Source of the DNA: Flavobacterium sedimenticola
GTDB taxonomy: Bacteria > Bacteroidota > Bacteroidia > Flavobacteriales > Flavobacteriaceae
Assembly: GCF_030053345.1 (NCBI RefSeq)
Contig: NZ_JASGBP010000006.1
Span: 62,001-126,000, forward strand
Direction of reading: 5' to 3'
Length of the DNA stretch: 64,000 nucleotides
Positions 25,584 to 33,979 of this stretch are shown one piece after another. The translations under genes and the position numbers were made by a program. A model generated the notes under the pieces. The model was given only the letters and a program-made list of their open reading frames with translations, did not search any database and was not told where the DNA came from. How positions within the stretch are numbered: position 1 is the stretch's first letter; each line of letters begins with the position of its first letter.

Positions 25584-26606
25584 ATGAAAAATTTTATCAT
25601 TTACGCATCATTATTACTTAGTCTCTTGGCCGGAAAGCTTTCGGCACAAGAAACCTTTGAAGCTAAGGCCAGAGCCATAGCCGATAAAATAGAAAATATT
25701 ACCAAAGAAGAAAAAGCCGCTTTAAAAACCGAAATCGAATCGGTAAACAAAGAATTGGAAGCCGGAACCATTACTAAAGATCAGGCCGACGAGAAGAAGT
25801 TGCAATTTGCCGAAATTCGTTCTAAAAATATCGAAACCCGAGTAGGTCAGGCTCAAGACGAACTTAAAGAATTGGTGAAACAAAAAGTAGACGGTAAAAT
25901 CAAGCAGTCTAAAAACAATTACATTTCCATCATCATCAAAAATGATTCTATCCGAAAAAACAGAGGTGAGCGCAGAACGACATCGCAATTTGTTTTTGCC
26001 GCCGGAGTGAATAACTTGGTAACCGATGGCAGTGTGGCCAATTCCGATTTCAGATATTGGGGATCACATTTTTACGAATGGGGATTTACATCAAATACCC
26101 GTTTGTTTAAAAATGACAATTTATTGCACTTAAAATACGGTTTGTCGGTTATGTATAATAATTTGCGTCCTACTGATAACCGTTTGTTTGTAGTCAATGG
26201 TAACCAAACCAATTTGGAAACCAGTCCGGTGAATTTGAAAGATTCTCGTTTGCGAAACGTATTTGTAACCTTACCGGTACATTTGGAATTCGACTTTACC
26301 AAATCCAAATCCAAAGACGGAAAAAAGATTTTCAGAACGCATGAGAGTGTTCGCTTCGGAATTGGCGGTTATGCCGGATTCCGCGTAAAATCGAAACAAA
26401 AATACTGTTACGAACTTGACGGGCATGACTATTCTGTAAAAGAGAAAGGGGATTTTAATGTTAACGATTTTATTTACGGAGTCAGCACCTATATCGGGTA
26501 CAAAGAAACCAGTTTGTATTTGAAATACGATTTGAATCCGATGTTCCAAGACAACGCCATCAAGCAAAACAACATTTCCTTAGGTATTCGCTTCGATTTG
26601 AATTAA
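25584..26606 (+). CDS. Hypothetical outer-membrane beta-barrel protein with N-terminal coiled coil
   Basis: Exported protein of 340 residues. A signal peptide (ends KLSAQ) is followed by a highly charged helical segment (about 22-120), probably a coiled coil. Then come about 200 residues of alternating strands ending in ISLGIRFDLN, with a final aromatic/polar residue pattern as in outer-membrane barrels. It is last in the ECF sigma operon and is a plausible envelope target or sensor. The family is not recognised beyond a general barrel. Confidence 0.72.
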   Translation: MKNFIIYASLLLSLLAGKLSAQETFEAKARAIADKIENITKEEKAALKTEIESVNKELEAGTITKDQADEKKLQFAEIRSKNIETRVGQAQDELKELVKQKVDGKIKQSKNNYISIIIKNDSIRKNRGERRTTSQFVFAAGVNNLVTDGSVANSDFRYWGSHFYEWGFTSNTRLFKNDNLLHLKYGLSVMYNNLRPTDNRLFVVNGNQTNLETSPVNLKDSRLRNVFVTLPVHLEFDFTKSKSKDGKKIFRTHESVRFGIGGYAGFRVKSKQKYCYELDGHDYSVKEKGDFNVNDFIYGVSTYIGYKETSLYLKYDLNPMFQDNAIKQNNISLGIRFDLN

Positions 26607-26677
26607 AGGAATTTATTTTATTCCGCTGCGCTCCATCCAGTTCGGCTGCGCCTCGGGTAGGGTTAGATTATACTTCG

Positions 26678-26710
26678 AAAAAGTGTTTCCGTTTTGGGAA
26701 CACTTTTTTT
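26678..26710 (+). terminator. Terminator after the ECF operon
   Basis: Stem AAAAAGTGTTTCC / GGGAACACTTTTT followed by T residues, upstream of dnaG. Just before it (26621-26660) lies a GC-rich stretch with GCTGCGC repeated twice, which looks like a repeat fragment. Confidence 0.88.
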
Positions 26711-26755
26711 ATTGTAACTTTAAACCCTCAAACTGTAACTCTTTTACACTGAATT

Positions 26756-28735
26756 TTGATTAGCCGTGAAACCATAGACCGAGTATTTGAAACCGCACGT
26801 GTGGAAGAAGTCATAGGTGATTTCGTTCAGCTCAAGCGTGCCGGGAGTAATTTTAAAGGATTGAGCCCGTTTTCGGACGAGCGCTCACCGTCTTTTATGG
26901 TATCACCGGTAAAGCAAATATGGAAAGATTTCAGCTCCGGAAAAGGCGGAAGTGTGGTGACTTTCTTAATGGAACACGAGCATTTTACCTATCCGGAAGC
27001 CATTCGGTATTTGGCCAAGAAATACAATATCGAAATTGAAGAAACCGAGCAATCCCAAGAAGATAAATTAGAAGCCAACGAAAAAGAAAGCTTGTATTTG
27101 GTTTCGGAATTCGCTAAAAGCTATTTTCACGATACCCTTTTGCATACCGAGGAAGGTAAGGCGATAGGCTTGACTTATTTTAAAGAAAGAGGTTTTACCA
27201 ATGAAACGATTGCGAAATTTGGCTTAGGCTATTCGCCCGAGACTTGGGATGCCTTTACCACAGAGGCTTTAGCCAAAGGCTACCAATTGGAGTTCTTGGA
27301 AAAAACAGGGTTGACCATAGTGAAAGACGACAAAAAGTTTGATCGTTTCAAAGGCAGAGTGATGTTTCCCATCCAAAGCTTGTCCGGACGTGTGTTGGGT
27401 TTTGGCGGCAGAATTTTAACCAACGATAAAAAGGCAGCCAAATACCTTAATTCACCCGAAAGTGATATTTACCACAAGAGTAAAGTATTGTACGGGATTT
27501 TCCATGCCAAGCAAGCCATCGCCAAGCAAAACAACTGTTATTTGGTCGAAGGCTATACCGATGTGATTCAGTTGCACCAAGCCGGTATTGAGAATGTGGT
27601 AGCGTCATCCGGTACCGCGTTAACACCCGATCAAATTCGATTAATCAACCGTTTGACCAAAAATATTACGGTATTGTTTGATGGCGACGCCGCCGGTTTG
27701 CGCGCATCCATTCGCGGAATCGATTTGATTTTGGAAGAAGGTATGAATGTTAAAGTGTGTACGTTTCCCGATGGCGATGATCCCGATAGTTTTGCCCGTA
27801 AAAATTCGTTTGAAGATTTGGTCTTGTATTTAGAGAGCAATGCCAAAGATTTCATTCAGTTCAAGGCATCGTTGTTGATGAACGAAGCGCAAAACGACCC
27901 GATTAAGAAAGCCGATTTGATTCGGGATATGGTGGTGAGTATTTCCAAAATCCCCGACCGCATCAAACGCGAAATCTACATTCAGGAAACGGCGCGTATT
28001 ATGGATATTTCCGAGCAGGTTTTGCTCAATACCTTGGCCCAATTGGTGCAGAAAGACATTACGGAAGCGGGCAAGAAACTCAAACAAGAGCAGCAAAAAG
28101 CGTTTGAAGTTGTCAAAAGCGAAGTACATACGCCGCAGGAAAAAATTGATATTATCTACGAGCTCGAAAGAAAGATTATTGAAATCTTGTTACTATATGG
28201 TTCGTTGGAAGCCGATTTTGATGATTATATCCTGAAGGCTAATGAAGAAGGGGAAATGATTGAAGAAAAGGAAACCCGTACAGTTAAGGTTTTTCAGCGT
28301 ATCTTTTTGAGTCTGCAAGAAGATGAAGTCGAATTGGCTAATCCGGTATTTTATCAAATTTATACCGATTTAATCAATTACTACAATCAAACAGAAGCGT
28401 TTTCTATTGAGCAGTACTTGATGCAATTGTCGCCCGAACATGCTCAAATAGTAACCGATATTTTGATGTCAGAGGAGAAAGAATTATTGCACAACTGGGA
28501 AGCCAAGCACATTTATGTAAAAACCAAATCACATAATGTGAGTCAGTATGTTTCGGAGATTATCATTTCGCTTCGAGAGTATTTGATTAACAGGCTTATT
28601 TCCGATTTGATGCAGCAGTTCAACAGCGAAATACCAGACGATTTGGAAGAAATCAAAACAACCATTAACGATTACAATAAGTTGAAAGTCAGCCTTACCA
28701 ACAAAATAGGCCGCATCCGCTCAACATACCTATAA
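26756..28735 (+). CDS. dnaG: DNA primase
   Basis: Makes RNA primers for replication. The 659 residues have the DnaG layout: N-terminal zinc-ribbon fold (about 30-90), RNA-polymerase core with TOPRIM (YLVEGYTDVIQLHQAG, then LFDGDAAGLRA and FPDGDDPDSF), and a C-terminal helicase-binding region. The zinc-ribbon ligands are missing: where E. coli has Cys and His, this protein reads LSPFSDERSPSF and KDFSSGKGGS. The start codon is TTG at 26756, giving MISRETIDRVFETARVEEVI, as in related flavobacterial primases. Function is essential, so the loss of zinc must be tolerated. Confidence 0.95.
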   Translation: MISRETIDRVFETARVEEVIGDFVQLKRAGSNFKGLSPFSDERSPSFMVSPVKQIWKDFSSGKGGSVVTFLMEHEHFTYPEAIRYLAKKYNIEIEETEQSQEDKLEANEKESLYLVSEFAKSYFHDTLLHTEEGKAIGLTYFKERGFTNETIAKFGLGYSPETWDAFTTEALAKGYQLEFLEKTGLTIVKDDKKFDRFKGRVMFPIQSLSGRVLGFGGRILTNDKKAAKYLNSPESDIYHKSKVLYGIFHAKQAIAKQNNCYLVEGYTDVIQLHQAGIENVVASSGTALTPDQIRLINRLTKNITVLFDGDAAGLRASIRGIDLILEEGMNVKVCTFPDGDDPDSFARKNSFEDLVLYLESNAKDFIQFKASLLMNEAQNDPIKKADLIRDMVVSISKIPDRIKREIYIQETARIMDISEQVLLNTLAQLVQKDITEAGKKLKQEQQKAFEVVKSEVHTPQEKIDIIYELERKIIEILLLYGSLEADFDDYILKANEEGEMIEEKETRTVKVFQRIFLSLQEDEVELANPVFYQIYTDLINYYNQTEAFSIEQYLMQLSPEHAQIVTDILMSEEKELLHNWEAKHIYVKTKSHNVSQYVSEIIISLREYLINRLISDLMQQFNSEIPDDLEEIKTTINDYNKLKVSLTNKIGRIRSTYL

Positions 28736-28765
28736 AAAAACCCCCGAAATTTTCGAGGGTTTTGT
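28734..28765. terminator. Bidirectional terminator between dnaG and the response regulator
   Basis: Stem built on CCCCCGAAA / TTTCGAGGG with A and T runs on both sides, between convergent genes. Confidence 0.9.
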
Positions 28766-28768
28766 TTT

Positions 28769-29398
28769 TTAAACGATTTCCAAGGTTTTGGCTTTGTTTA
28801 CTAAATCAACCAAGTTGGTCACGTTGAGTTTCGTTAACAAACGAAGCTTGTACGTACTGATGGTTTTTTCATTCAGTGCCAAAATTTTGGCAATCTCATT
28901 GTTTTTCTTACCGTCGCTGAGGAAACGCAGCACCTCGATTTCACGGTTGGATAGCTTGCGATACAAACGCTCCGATTTGTTTTGTTTAGCGATAAGCGCC
29001 AAGTTACGCTTGATTTCTTCATTTAGGATAATTTGTCCTTGGTGTACTTTGACAATGTTTATACCTAAATTTTCAAGTTTCGAAGACTTGTGAACATACC
29101 CGGCACAACCGGCTTTGATGGCATTGGGTGCATAGATGTGCTCAGACAGACTGCTGAACACAACAACTTTGGTCTTGGGGAAATTTCGGATGATTGACTT
29201 AAGTTCATAAATACTCTTAAGTCCGTCAAGCTCTAAGTCGATGACTAAAACATCAATCTCTTTGTTTCTTAAAGCATCAGGCACCATGAAAAAATTTCCT
29301 ACGTTCGAAACAATACTTATTTCGGGATGATCCTTGAAATAAGCCTTTATTCCGAAATGTACGACCGGAAAGTTATCAGCAATACATACATTTATCAT
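28769..29398 (-). CDS. LuxR/NarL-type response regulator
   Basis: Two-component response regulator of 209 residues. The receiver domain has the phosphoacceptor D54 (DVLVIDLEL) and the conserved Lys in YVHKSS. The acidic pair near the start is reduced to ADN. The C-terminal LuxR-type HTH reads LSNREIEVLRFLSDG followed by KKNNEIAKILALNEKTISTY. No histidine kinase lies next to it, so its partner is elsewhere. It is monocistronic, between a terminator and nadE. Confidence 0.92.
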   Translation of the reverse strand: MINVCIADNFPVVHFGIKAYFKDHPEISIVSNVGNFFMVPDALRNKEIDVLVIDLELDGLKSIYELKSIIRNFPKTKVVVFSSLSEHIYAPNAIKAGCAGYVHKSSKLENLGINIVKVHQGQIILNEEIKRNLALIAKQNKSERLYRKLSNREIEVLRFLSDGKKNNEIAKILALNEKTISTYKLRLLTKLNVTNLVDLVNKAKTLEIV

Positions 29399-29481
29399 AA
29401 TTGTGGTATTTGATAAAAAATTAATAGAAATTTAGTGTAAAGTTAAAAAATAATATTGTAAAAATGTTAATAATATTTATC

Positions 29482-30288
29482 TTATTTATATTGTTCCGGA
29501 ACCAAACAAACCGGTATCGGATTCATCTTATGTTGATTTGCCGAATGCAATCGGGTGTAGATATCGAAGACTTCTTTTTCTCTTCCCGAAAAATCAGTGC
29601 TTTTTTTATTCTTTTCAGCCTCCAACATGGCCCATTCCAATTCGTCATAACTGGCACCTAACTGGTCTTCATCGGTTCTCGAATCACCAAACAAACCATC
29701 GGTTGGTGCCGCTTTTTGTATCGACATCGGGATTTCTAAATAAGCACCCAAAGCATATACATCACTTTTCATTAAATCGGCAATCGGACTCAAATCAACG
29801 CCGCCATCGCCGTATTTGGTGTAAAACCCAACGCCGAAATCTTCCACTTTGTTTCCCGTTCCTGCCACTAATAATCCGTGAATCCCGGCAAAATAGTATA
29901 AGGTGGTCATGCGCAATCGAGCTCTGGTATTGGCTAAAGACAAATGCAATTTGGCCTCATTATCGGTCACAGGAACATTCTTTTTGAACGTTTCAAAAGT
30001 GGCTGTCAAATCGGCTTCCGCATGTAGCACATTTGGAAATCGCTGCTGCAACTGTTTGATATGTTCGCGACCCCTGCTTACTTGAGTCGGATCTTGATGT
30101 ATCGGCATTTCCACGCACAAGGTCATCAAGCCGGTTTGGGCACACAAGGTTGAGGTTACCGCCGAGTCAACGCCGCCGGATATTCCTACAACAAAACCAT
30201 TCACTTTCGCTTTTGCAGCATATTCTTTCAACCATGTAACAATGTGGGTATTAGTTTCCCCTACCTTAATTGTACTTTTTTTAGCCAT
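29482..30288 (-). CDS. nadE: NAD synthase, ammonia-dependent type
   Basis: Converts nicotinic acid adenine dinucleotide to NAD with ATP and ammonia. The 268 residues have the PP-loop SGGVDSA and the downstream GTGNKVEDFGVGFYTKYGDG and SPIADLMKSDVY segments of NadE. There is no glutaminase domain, so free ammonia is the expected donor. I use the ATG at 30288. It is divergent from gldB, and their -7 boxes abut each other at 30320-30335. Confidence 0.95.
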   Translation of the reverse strand: MAKKSTIKVGETNTHIVTWLKEYAAKAKVNGFVVGISGGVDSAVTSTLCAQTGLMTLCVEMPIHQDPTQVSRGREHIKQLQQRFPNVLHAEADLTATFETFKKNVPVTDNEAKLHLSLANTRARLRMTTLYYFAGIHGLLVAGTGNKVEDFGVGFYTKYGDGGVDLSPIADLMKSDVYALGAYLEIPMSIQKAAPTDGLFGDSRTDEDQLGASYDELEWAMLEAEKNKKSTDFSGREKEVFDIYTRLHSANQHKMNPIPVCLVPEQYK

Positions 30289-30319
30289 TTTTTTATGAAA
30301 GTTTTTAGAAACTGAAATG

Positions 30320-30335
30320 TATATTTGCAAATGTA
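30320..30335. promoter_or_regulatory. Abutting divergent -7 boxes for gldB and nadE
   Basis: TATATTTG (30320-30327, plus, towards gldB) is directly followed by TACATTTG read on the minus strand (30328-30335, towards nadE). Both match TAnnTTTG. The 16-bp block is nearly palindromic, so the two promoters cannot be occupied at once. Confidence 0.55.
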
Positions 30336-30381
30336 AAGAAACACAAACTTTTCGCTGTCTTTTTTCTGATATTAAATCCTT

Positions 30382-31347
30382 ATGATAAAAAAGTATTTCA
30401 CAATAGTAATGATGGTCTTTTTATTGGTTTCTTGTGACCAAAAATCCAAGGTGGAAAAAGCTGTGGAAGAAATTCCCGTTTCACTCAAAGTACACCGGTT
30501 TGACAAAGCTTTTTTTGAAGCTTCGCCACAAGAACTCCCTAACTTAAAAGCAGAATATCCTTTTTTCTTTCCCGAAGGCACGCCGGATGCGGTGTGGATT
30601 GAGAAGATGCAAAACAAAGACTGGCGTGATTTGTATACCGAAGTGCAGCGAAAGTATCCGGATTTTAGCAAACAAACCACAGAGATTGAAGACTTGTTTA
30701 AGCATTTCAAATATTATTTTCCCGAAACGGTCATGCCCGAGATTTATACGGTCATAGCCGAAATGGATTATAATAACAAAGCCATTTATGCCAACGATAA
30801 ACTGATTATTGCTTTGGAGTTATATCTGGGAAAAGAAGTCAAATTTTATACATTTCCCGAGTACATCAAGCAAAACTTTGAAGCGCGTCAAATGATGCCC
30901 GATATTGTGTCGAGTTTTGCTATGCGAAAAATTCCGCCGCCAACGGAGAAGGATTTGTTGGGTGAAATGATTTATTACGGCAAAGAGTTGTACTTGAAAG
31001 ACTTGATGTTGCCCAATTATACTGATGCCGAAAAAATAGGATACTTGCCTGAACAAATAATATGGTGTCAAGAGAATGAGAGTTATATGTGGCGCTATTT
31101 TATTGATGAAAATTTATTGTTCAGCACCGATTCAAAATTGTCCAATCGCTTTATCAATTTGGCTCCCTTTTCAAAATTTTATTTGGAAATAGATAACGAG
31201 TCGCCGGGAAGAGTAGGTCAATGGATTGGCTGGCAAATTGTAAAATCGTACATGGAAAATAACGAAGTAAGCTTGCAGGATATGCTTAAAACCGATGCCC
31301 GCCAAATCTTCGAAAAATCAAAATACAAACCTAAGAAAAATGAGTAA
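30382..31347 (+). CDS. gldB: Gliding motility lipoprotein GldB
   Basis: Lipoprotein needed for gliding motility and the type IX secretion machinery in Flavobacterium. The 321 residues begin with a lipoprotein signal (lipobox LLVSC, Cys near 18). The body matches GldB as I know it: HRFDKAFFEASPQELPNLKA, then EYPFFFPEGTPD and a C-terminal RVGQWIGWQIVKSYMENN. Its last 8 bp overlap gldC, so the two are translated together. In F. johnsoniae the same gldB-gldC order is known. Confidence 0.93.
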   Translation: MIKKYFTIVMMVFLLVSCDQKSKVEKAVEEIPVSLKVHRFDKAFFEASPQELPNLKAEYPFFFPEGTPDAVWIEKMQNKDWRDLYTEVQRKYPDFSKQTTEIEDLFKHFKYYFPETVMPEIYTVIAEMDYNNKAIYANDKLIIALELYLGKEVKFYTFPEYIKQNFEARQMMPDIVSSFAMRKIPPPTEKDLLGEMIYYGKELYLKDLMLPNYTDAEKIGYLPEQIIWCQENESYMWRYFIDENLLFSTDSKLSNRFINLAPFSKFYLEIDNESPGRVGQWIGWQIVKSYMENNEVSLQDMLKTDARQIFEKSKYKPKKNE

Positions 31348-31675
31348 AACCATCCGTTCCGAAATAAAATTCAATGTTGAATTAGACGAAAACCGCATCC
31401 CCGAAAGACTGACTTGGACTGCCCAAGACGGTGGTGTTAACCAAGAAGAAGCCAAAGCGATGTTGTTGTCCATTTGGGATAGTAATGCCCAGGAAACACT
31501 TCGGATTGATTTGTGGACCAAAGATATGCCGGTGGATGAAATGAAAAAATTCTTTCATCAAACGCTGACCGCTATGGCCGATACGTTTCAAAGAGCTACT
31601 GCCGATGAAAAAATGGCCGAGACCATGCGCGATTTTTGCGATTTTTTTGCCGAGAAAATGGAATTAAAACAATAA
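31340..31675 (+). CDS. gldC: Gliding motility protein GldC
   Basis: Small cytosolic protein of 111 residues that assists gliding; in F. johnsoniae gldC mutants are partly impaired. The sequence is typical: SEIKFNVELDENRIPERLTW, then DGGVNQEEAKAMLLSIWD and TLRIDLWTKDMPVDEMKKFF. The ATG at 31340 overlaps the gldB stop (ATGAGTAA), which decides the start. A terminator hairpin follows at once. Confidence 0.93.
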   Translation: MSKTIRSEIKFNVELDENRIPERLTWTAQDGGVNQEEAKAMLLSIWDSNAQETLRIDLWTKDMPVDEMKKFFHQTLTAMADTFQRATADEKMAETMRDFCDFFAEKMELKQ

Positions 31676-31677
31676 GA

Positions 31678-31700
31678 AGAGCGGTTAAGGCCGCTCCTTT
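31678..31700 (+). terminator. Terminator after gldC
   Basis: Stem GAGCGG / CCGCTC with loop TTAAGG followed by CTTTTA, between convergent gldC and engB. Confidence 0.75.
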
Positions 31701-32317
31701 TATAGGGTGTTGTTCTTAAAAACCTCATCGTTAATACCGTCAATGAACTCTAAAAGTTGATCTCTGCCGGTCGCTTCTAAAGACGAAGTGACAAAGTACT
31801 GCGGCATTTCTTCCCAATTATTGGCCAACAATGCTTTGCGGTAAGCGGCTACATGTCCGTCAATTTTACCGCGACTGATTTTGTCGGCTTTGGTGAAAAT
31901 GATGCAAAACGGCACTTCAATTTCGCCCAAATAATTAATAAATTCCAAGTCTATTTTCTGTGCTTCCAAGCGAATGTCAATCAGCACAAAAGCGCAAACC
32001 AATTGGGCTCTTTTTTCAAAATAATCGGTAATGAATTTTTGAAAAGTCTCTTTGGTTTTTTTGGATACTTTGGCGTAACCATACCCCGGTAAATCGACCA
32101 AAAACCAATTCTGATTGATTTTAAAATGATTAATAAGTTGCGTTTTTCCCGGTTTACCCGAAGTTTTAGCCAAGCTTTTGCGGTCCGTCAACATGTTAAT
32201 TAAAGATGATTTCCCAACATTGGAACGGCCAATAAACGCATATTCCGGAAGTGGTTCTTTCGGGCATTTGTCGGCGTCAGAATTGCTGACGATAAATTCG
32301 GCGGAAGTAATTTTCAT
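31700..32317 (-). CDS. engB: Ribosome biogenesis GTP-binding protein EngB (YsxC/YihA)
   Basis: GTPase required for assembly of the large ribosomal subunit. The 205 residues contain G1 GRSNVGKSS (from residue 30), G3 VDLPGYGYAK, G4 TKAD and a G5-like TSSLEATG. The order and length match EngB. It is the second minus-strand gene after the alpha/beta hydrolase, but a hairpin between them suggests separate transcription or attenuation. Confidence 0.95.
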   Translation of the reverse strand: MKITSAEFIVSNSDADKCPKEPLPEYAFIGRSNVGKSSLINMLTDRKSLAKTSGKPGKTQLINHFKINQNWFLVDLPGYGYAKVSKKTKETFQKFITDYFEKRAQLVCAFVLIDIRLEAQKIDLEFINYLGEIEVPFCIIFTKADKISRGKIDGHVAAYRKALLANNWEEMPQYFVTSSLEATGRDQLLEFIDGINDEVFKNNTL

Positions 32318-32330
32318 GGTATTAAAATAA

Positions 32331-32351
32331 AAAAGTCCGAAACGGACTTTT
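32331..32351. terminator. Hairpin between the hydrolase and engB
   Basis: AAAAGTCCG / CGGACTTTT with a 3-base loop. On the minus strand it follows the hydrolase stop and would end or attenuate its transcript before engB. Confidence 0.8.
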
Positions 32352-32353
32352 GT

Positions 32354-33118
32354 TTATAAATGAACTTCTTTCAACCATTCGTGTAACAAGCGGTTAAATT
32401 CGTCTGGATGCTCCATCATCGCGGCGTGACCGCATTTGTCAATCCAGTACAAAGAAGAATTCGGCATCAGTTTGTGAAACTCTTCCGCAACTTCGGGTGG
32501 CGTCACTTGGTCATTTTTTCCCCAAATAATACAGGTTTTAACATGCATCTTGGGTAAATCTTTAGCCATGTTATGACGAATGGCGCTCTTGGCGATGGTC
32601 AAGGTTTTTAAAACTTTAATACGATCATTAACCACAGCAAAGACTTCGTCAACAATCTCTTTTGTGGCTACTTTCGGGTCATAAAAAACAGCTTCTGCTT
32701 TTTTCTTGATGTATTCATAATCACCACGTTTCGGGTAACTGTCGCCCATAGCACTTTCGTAAAGACCAGAACTTCCGGTAATTACCAAACCGGCTACTTT
32801 TTCAGGGTACATTTTAGAATGGTATAAGGCAATATGTCCGCCCAGTGAGTTGCCTAACAAAATTACACGGTCAAATCCTTTAAAGGTAATAAAGTCTTTA
32901 ACGTATTTGGCAAACGCTTTTACGTTCGTTTTTAGTATGTTTTGCGTGTAAATCGGAAGTTCGGGAATGACAATTTTATATCCTTTGTCTGAAAAATAAT
33001 TGGCCACACCGCTAAAATTACTTAAACCACCCATTAATCCGTGCAATACCACAATCGGCGTGCCTTCGCCAACTTCAAAATAGGAATAACGGCCTTCTTT
33101 TTTAAAATTTCCTTCCAT
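32354..33118 (-). CDS. Alpha/beta-hydrolase fold protein
   Basis: Cytosolic hydrolase of 254 residues, substrate unknown. The oxyanion loop is VVLHGLMGG, the nucleophile elbow is LLGNSLGGH (GxSxG), a late Asp appears in IIWGKNDQVTPPE, and the catalytic His is in DKCGHAAMMEHP. All three triad members are thus present. A TATATTTG box lies 29-36 bp upstream. Esterase or lipase-like activity is likely, but the sequence does not choose a substrate. Confidence 0.88.
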   Translation of the reverse strand: MEGNFKKEGRYSYFEVGEGTPIVVLHGLMGGLSNFSGVANYFSDKGYKIVIPELPIYTQNILKTNVKAFAKYVKDFITFKGFDRVILLGNSLGGHIALYHSKMYPEKVAGLVITGSSGLYESAMGDSYPKRGDYEYIKKKAEAVFYDPKVATKEIVDEVFAVVNDRIKVLKTLTIAKSAIRHNMAKDLPKMHVKTCIIWGKNDQVTPPEVAEEFHKLMPNSSLYWIDKCGHAAMMEHPDEFNRLLHEWLKEVHL

Positions 33119-33146
33119 GTATTTTTTTGACTTTTTGCCTCGGGAG

Positions 33147-33154
33147 CAAATATA
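33147..33154 (-). promoter_or_regulatory. Candidate -7 box for the alpha/beta hydrolase
   Basis: Minus-strand TATATTTG matches TAnnTTTG, 29 bp from the start codon. The rest of the 387-bp gap up to mraZ (33155-33505) is AT-rich and holds no gene that I can support, but its right end carries the repeats listed next. Confidence 0.5.
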
Positions 33155-33418
33155 TGATTTTATACCTAAAAATGCTTTACATCATCAATATTTACCGTAA
33201 AGACTTGTTTTCATTAACAATATGTTCTCCGGAGCAAGCCAAAAAAGAGTGAGTTGAATTAACAAGCCAAGGGTGTTAATAAAATAGATTTTATGCAATA
33301 AAGTTATTTAAAATGAGGTTTTTATGTGTTTTTTTCGACGTAAATTCTGTTTTGCTAACTATTTGTTAAAGAAATCCAAAATGCTGTGTTTCTTGTTTTT
33401 TGCAGACCGAGTTAAAAA

Positions 33419-33465
33419 GTGGTAAAACTTATCAACAAAGTGGTATTTTGTGGTAAAATGTGGTA
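33419..33465 (+). promoter_or_regulatory. Candidate MraZ boxes: four phased GTGGTA repeats
   Basis: GTGGTA occurs at 33419, 33440, 33450 and 33460: steps of 21, 10 and 10 bp, so all lie on one face of the helix. The first two are preceded by AAA (AAAGTGG). MraZ proteins are known to bind short direct repeats upstream of their own operon, with 10-bp phasing in E. coli and an AAAGTG core in mollicutes. A TATTTTTG -7 box follows at 33476-33483. Confidence 0.65.
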
Positions 33466-33475
33466 ATTATTTTTA

Positions 33476-33483
33476 TATTTTTG
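33476..33483 (+). promoter_or_regulatory. Candidate -7 box of the dcw operon
   Basis: TATTTTTG matches TAnnTTTG, 11 bp after the last GTGGTA repeat and 22 bp before the mraZ start. Confidence 0.5.
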
Positions 33484-33505
33484 CTCATTATCAAATGAAA
33501 AGCAA

Positions 33506-33979
33506 TTGAATTCAATCATCGGAACATATGAATGTAAAGTTGATGCCAAAGGAAGGCTCATGATTCCAGCGGCATTGAAGAAGCAATTGGCTGGATCTCT
33601 GCAGGATGGGTTCGTTTTGAAACGTTCTGTATTTCAGGCGTGCTTAGAGTTGTATCCGATGGCTGAATGGAATTTGATGATGCAAAAAATCAATAAACTG
33701 AATCGGTTTGTGAAGAAAAACAACGATTTCATCCGTCGCTTTACGGCTGGTGTAAAAATCGTTGAAGTGGATGATTTAGGACGGTTGTTGATTCCGAAAG
33801 ATTTAATGGTTTTTGGTCAAATTTCAAAAGACATAGTGCTGTCATCGGCAGTGAATATTGTGGAGATTTGGGATAAAGACTTGTATGAGAAATCAATAGC
33901 CGGTGATGATATTGATTTTGCAGATTTGGCAGAGGACGTAATGGGTAATGTAAATGATGACGGCGATGGACTATCATAA
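33506..33979 (+). CDS. mraZ: Transcriptional regulator MraZ
   Basis: DNA-binding ring-shaped regulator of the division and cell wall cluster; 157 residues. Both AbrB-like SpoVT halves are visible: IIGTYECKVDAKGRLMIPAA and VKIVEVDDLGRLLIPKDL, each with the D-x-x-GR-x-x-IP core. The start is TTG at 33506; the nearby ATG at 33495 is out of frame. It is first in the dcw cluster, its end overlaps rsmH, and phased GTGGTA repeats lie upstream, so autorepression is likely. Confidence 0.95.
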   Translation: MNSIIGTYECKVDAKGRLMIPAALKKQLAGSLQDGFVLKRSVFQACLELYPMAEWNLMMQKINKLNRFVKKNNDFIRRFTAGVKIVEVDDLGRLLIPKDLMVFGQISKDIVLSSAVNIVEIWDKDLYEKSIAGDDIDFADLAEDVMGNVNDDGDGLS

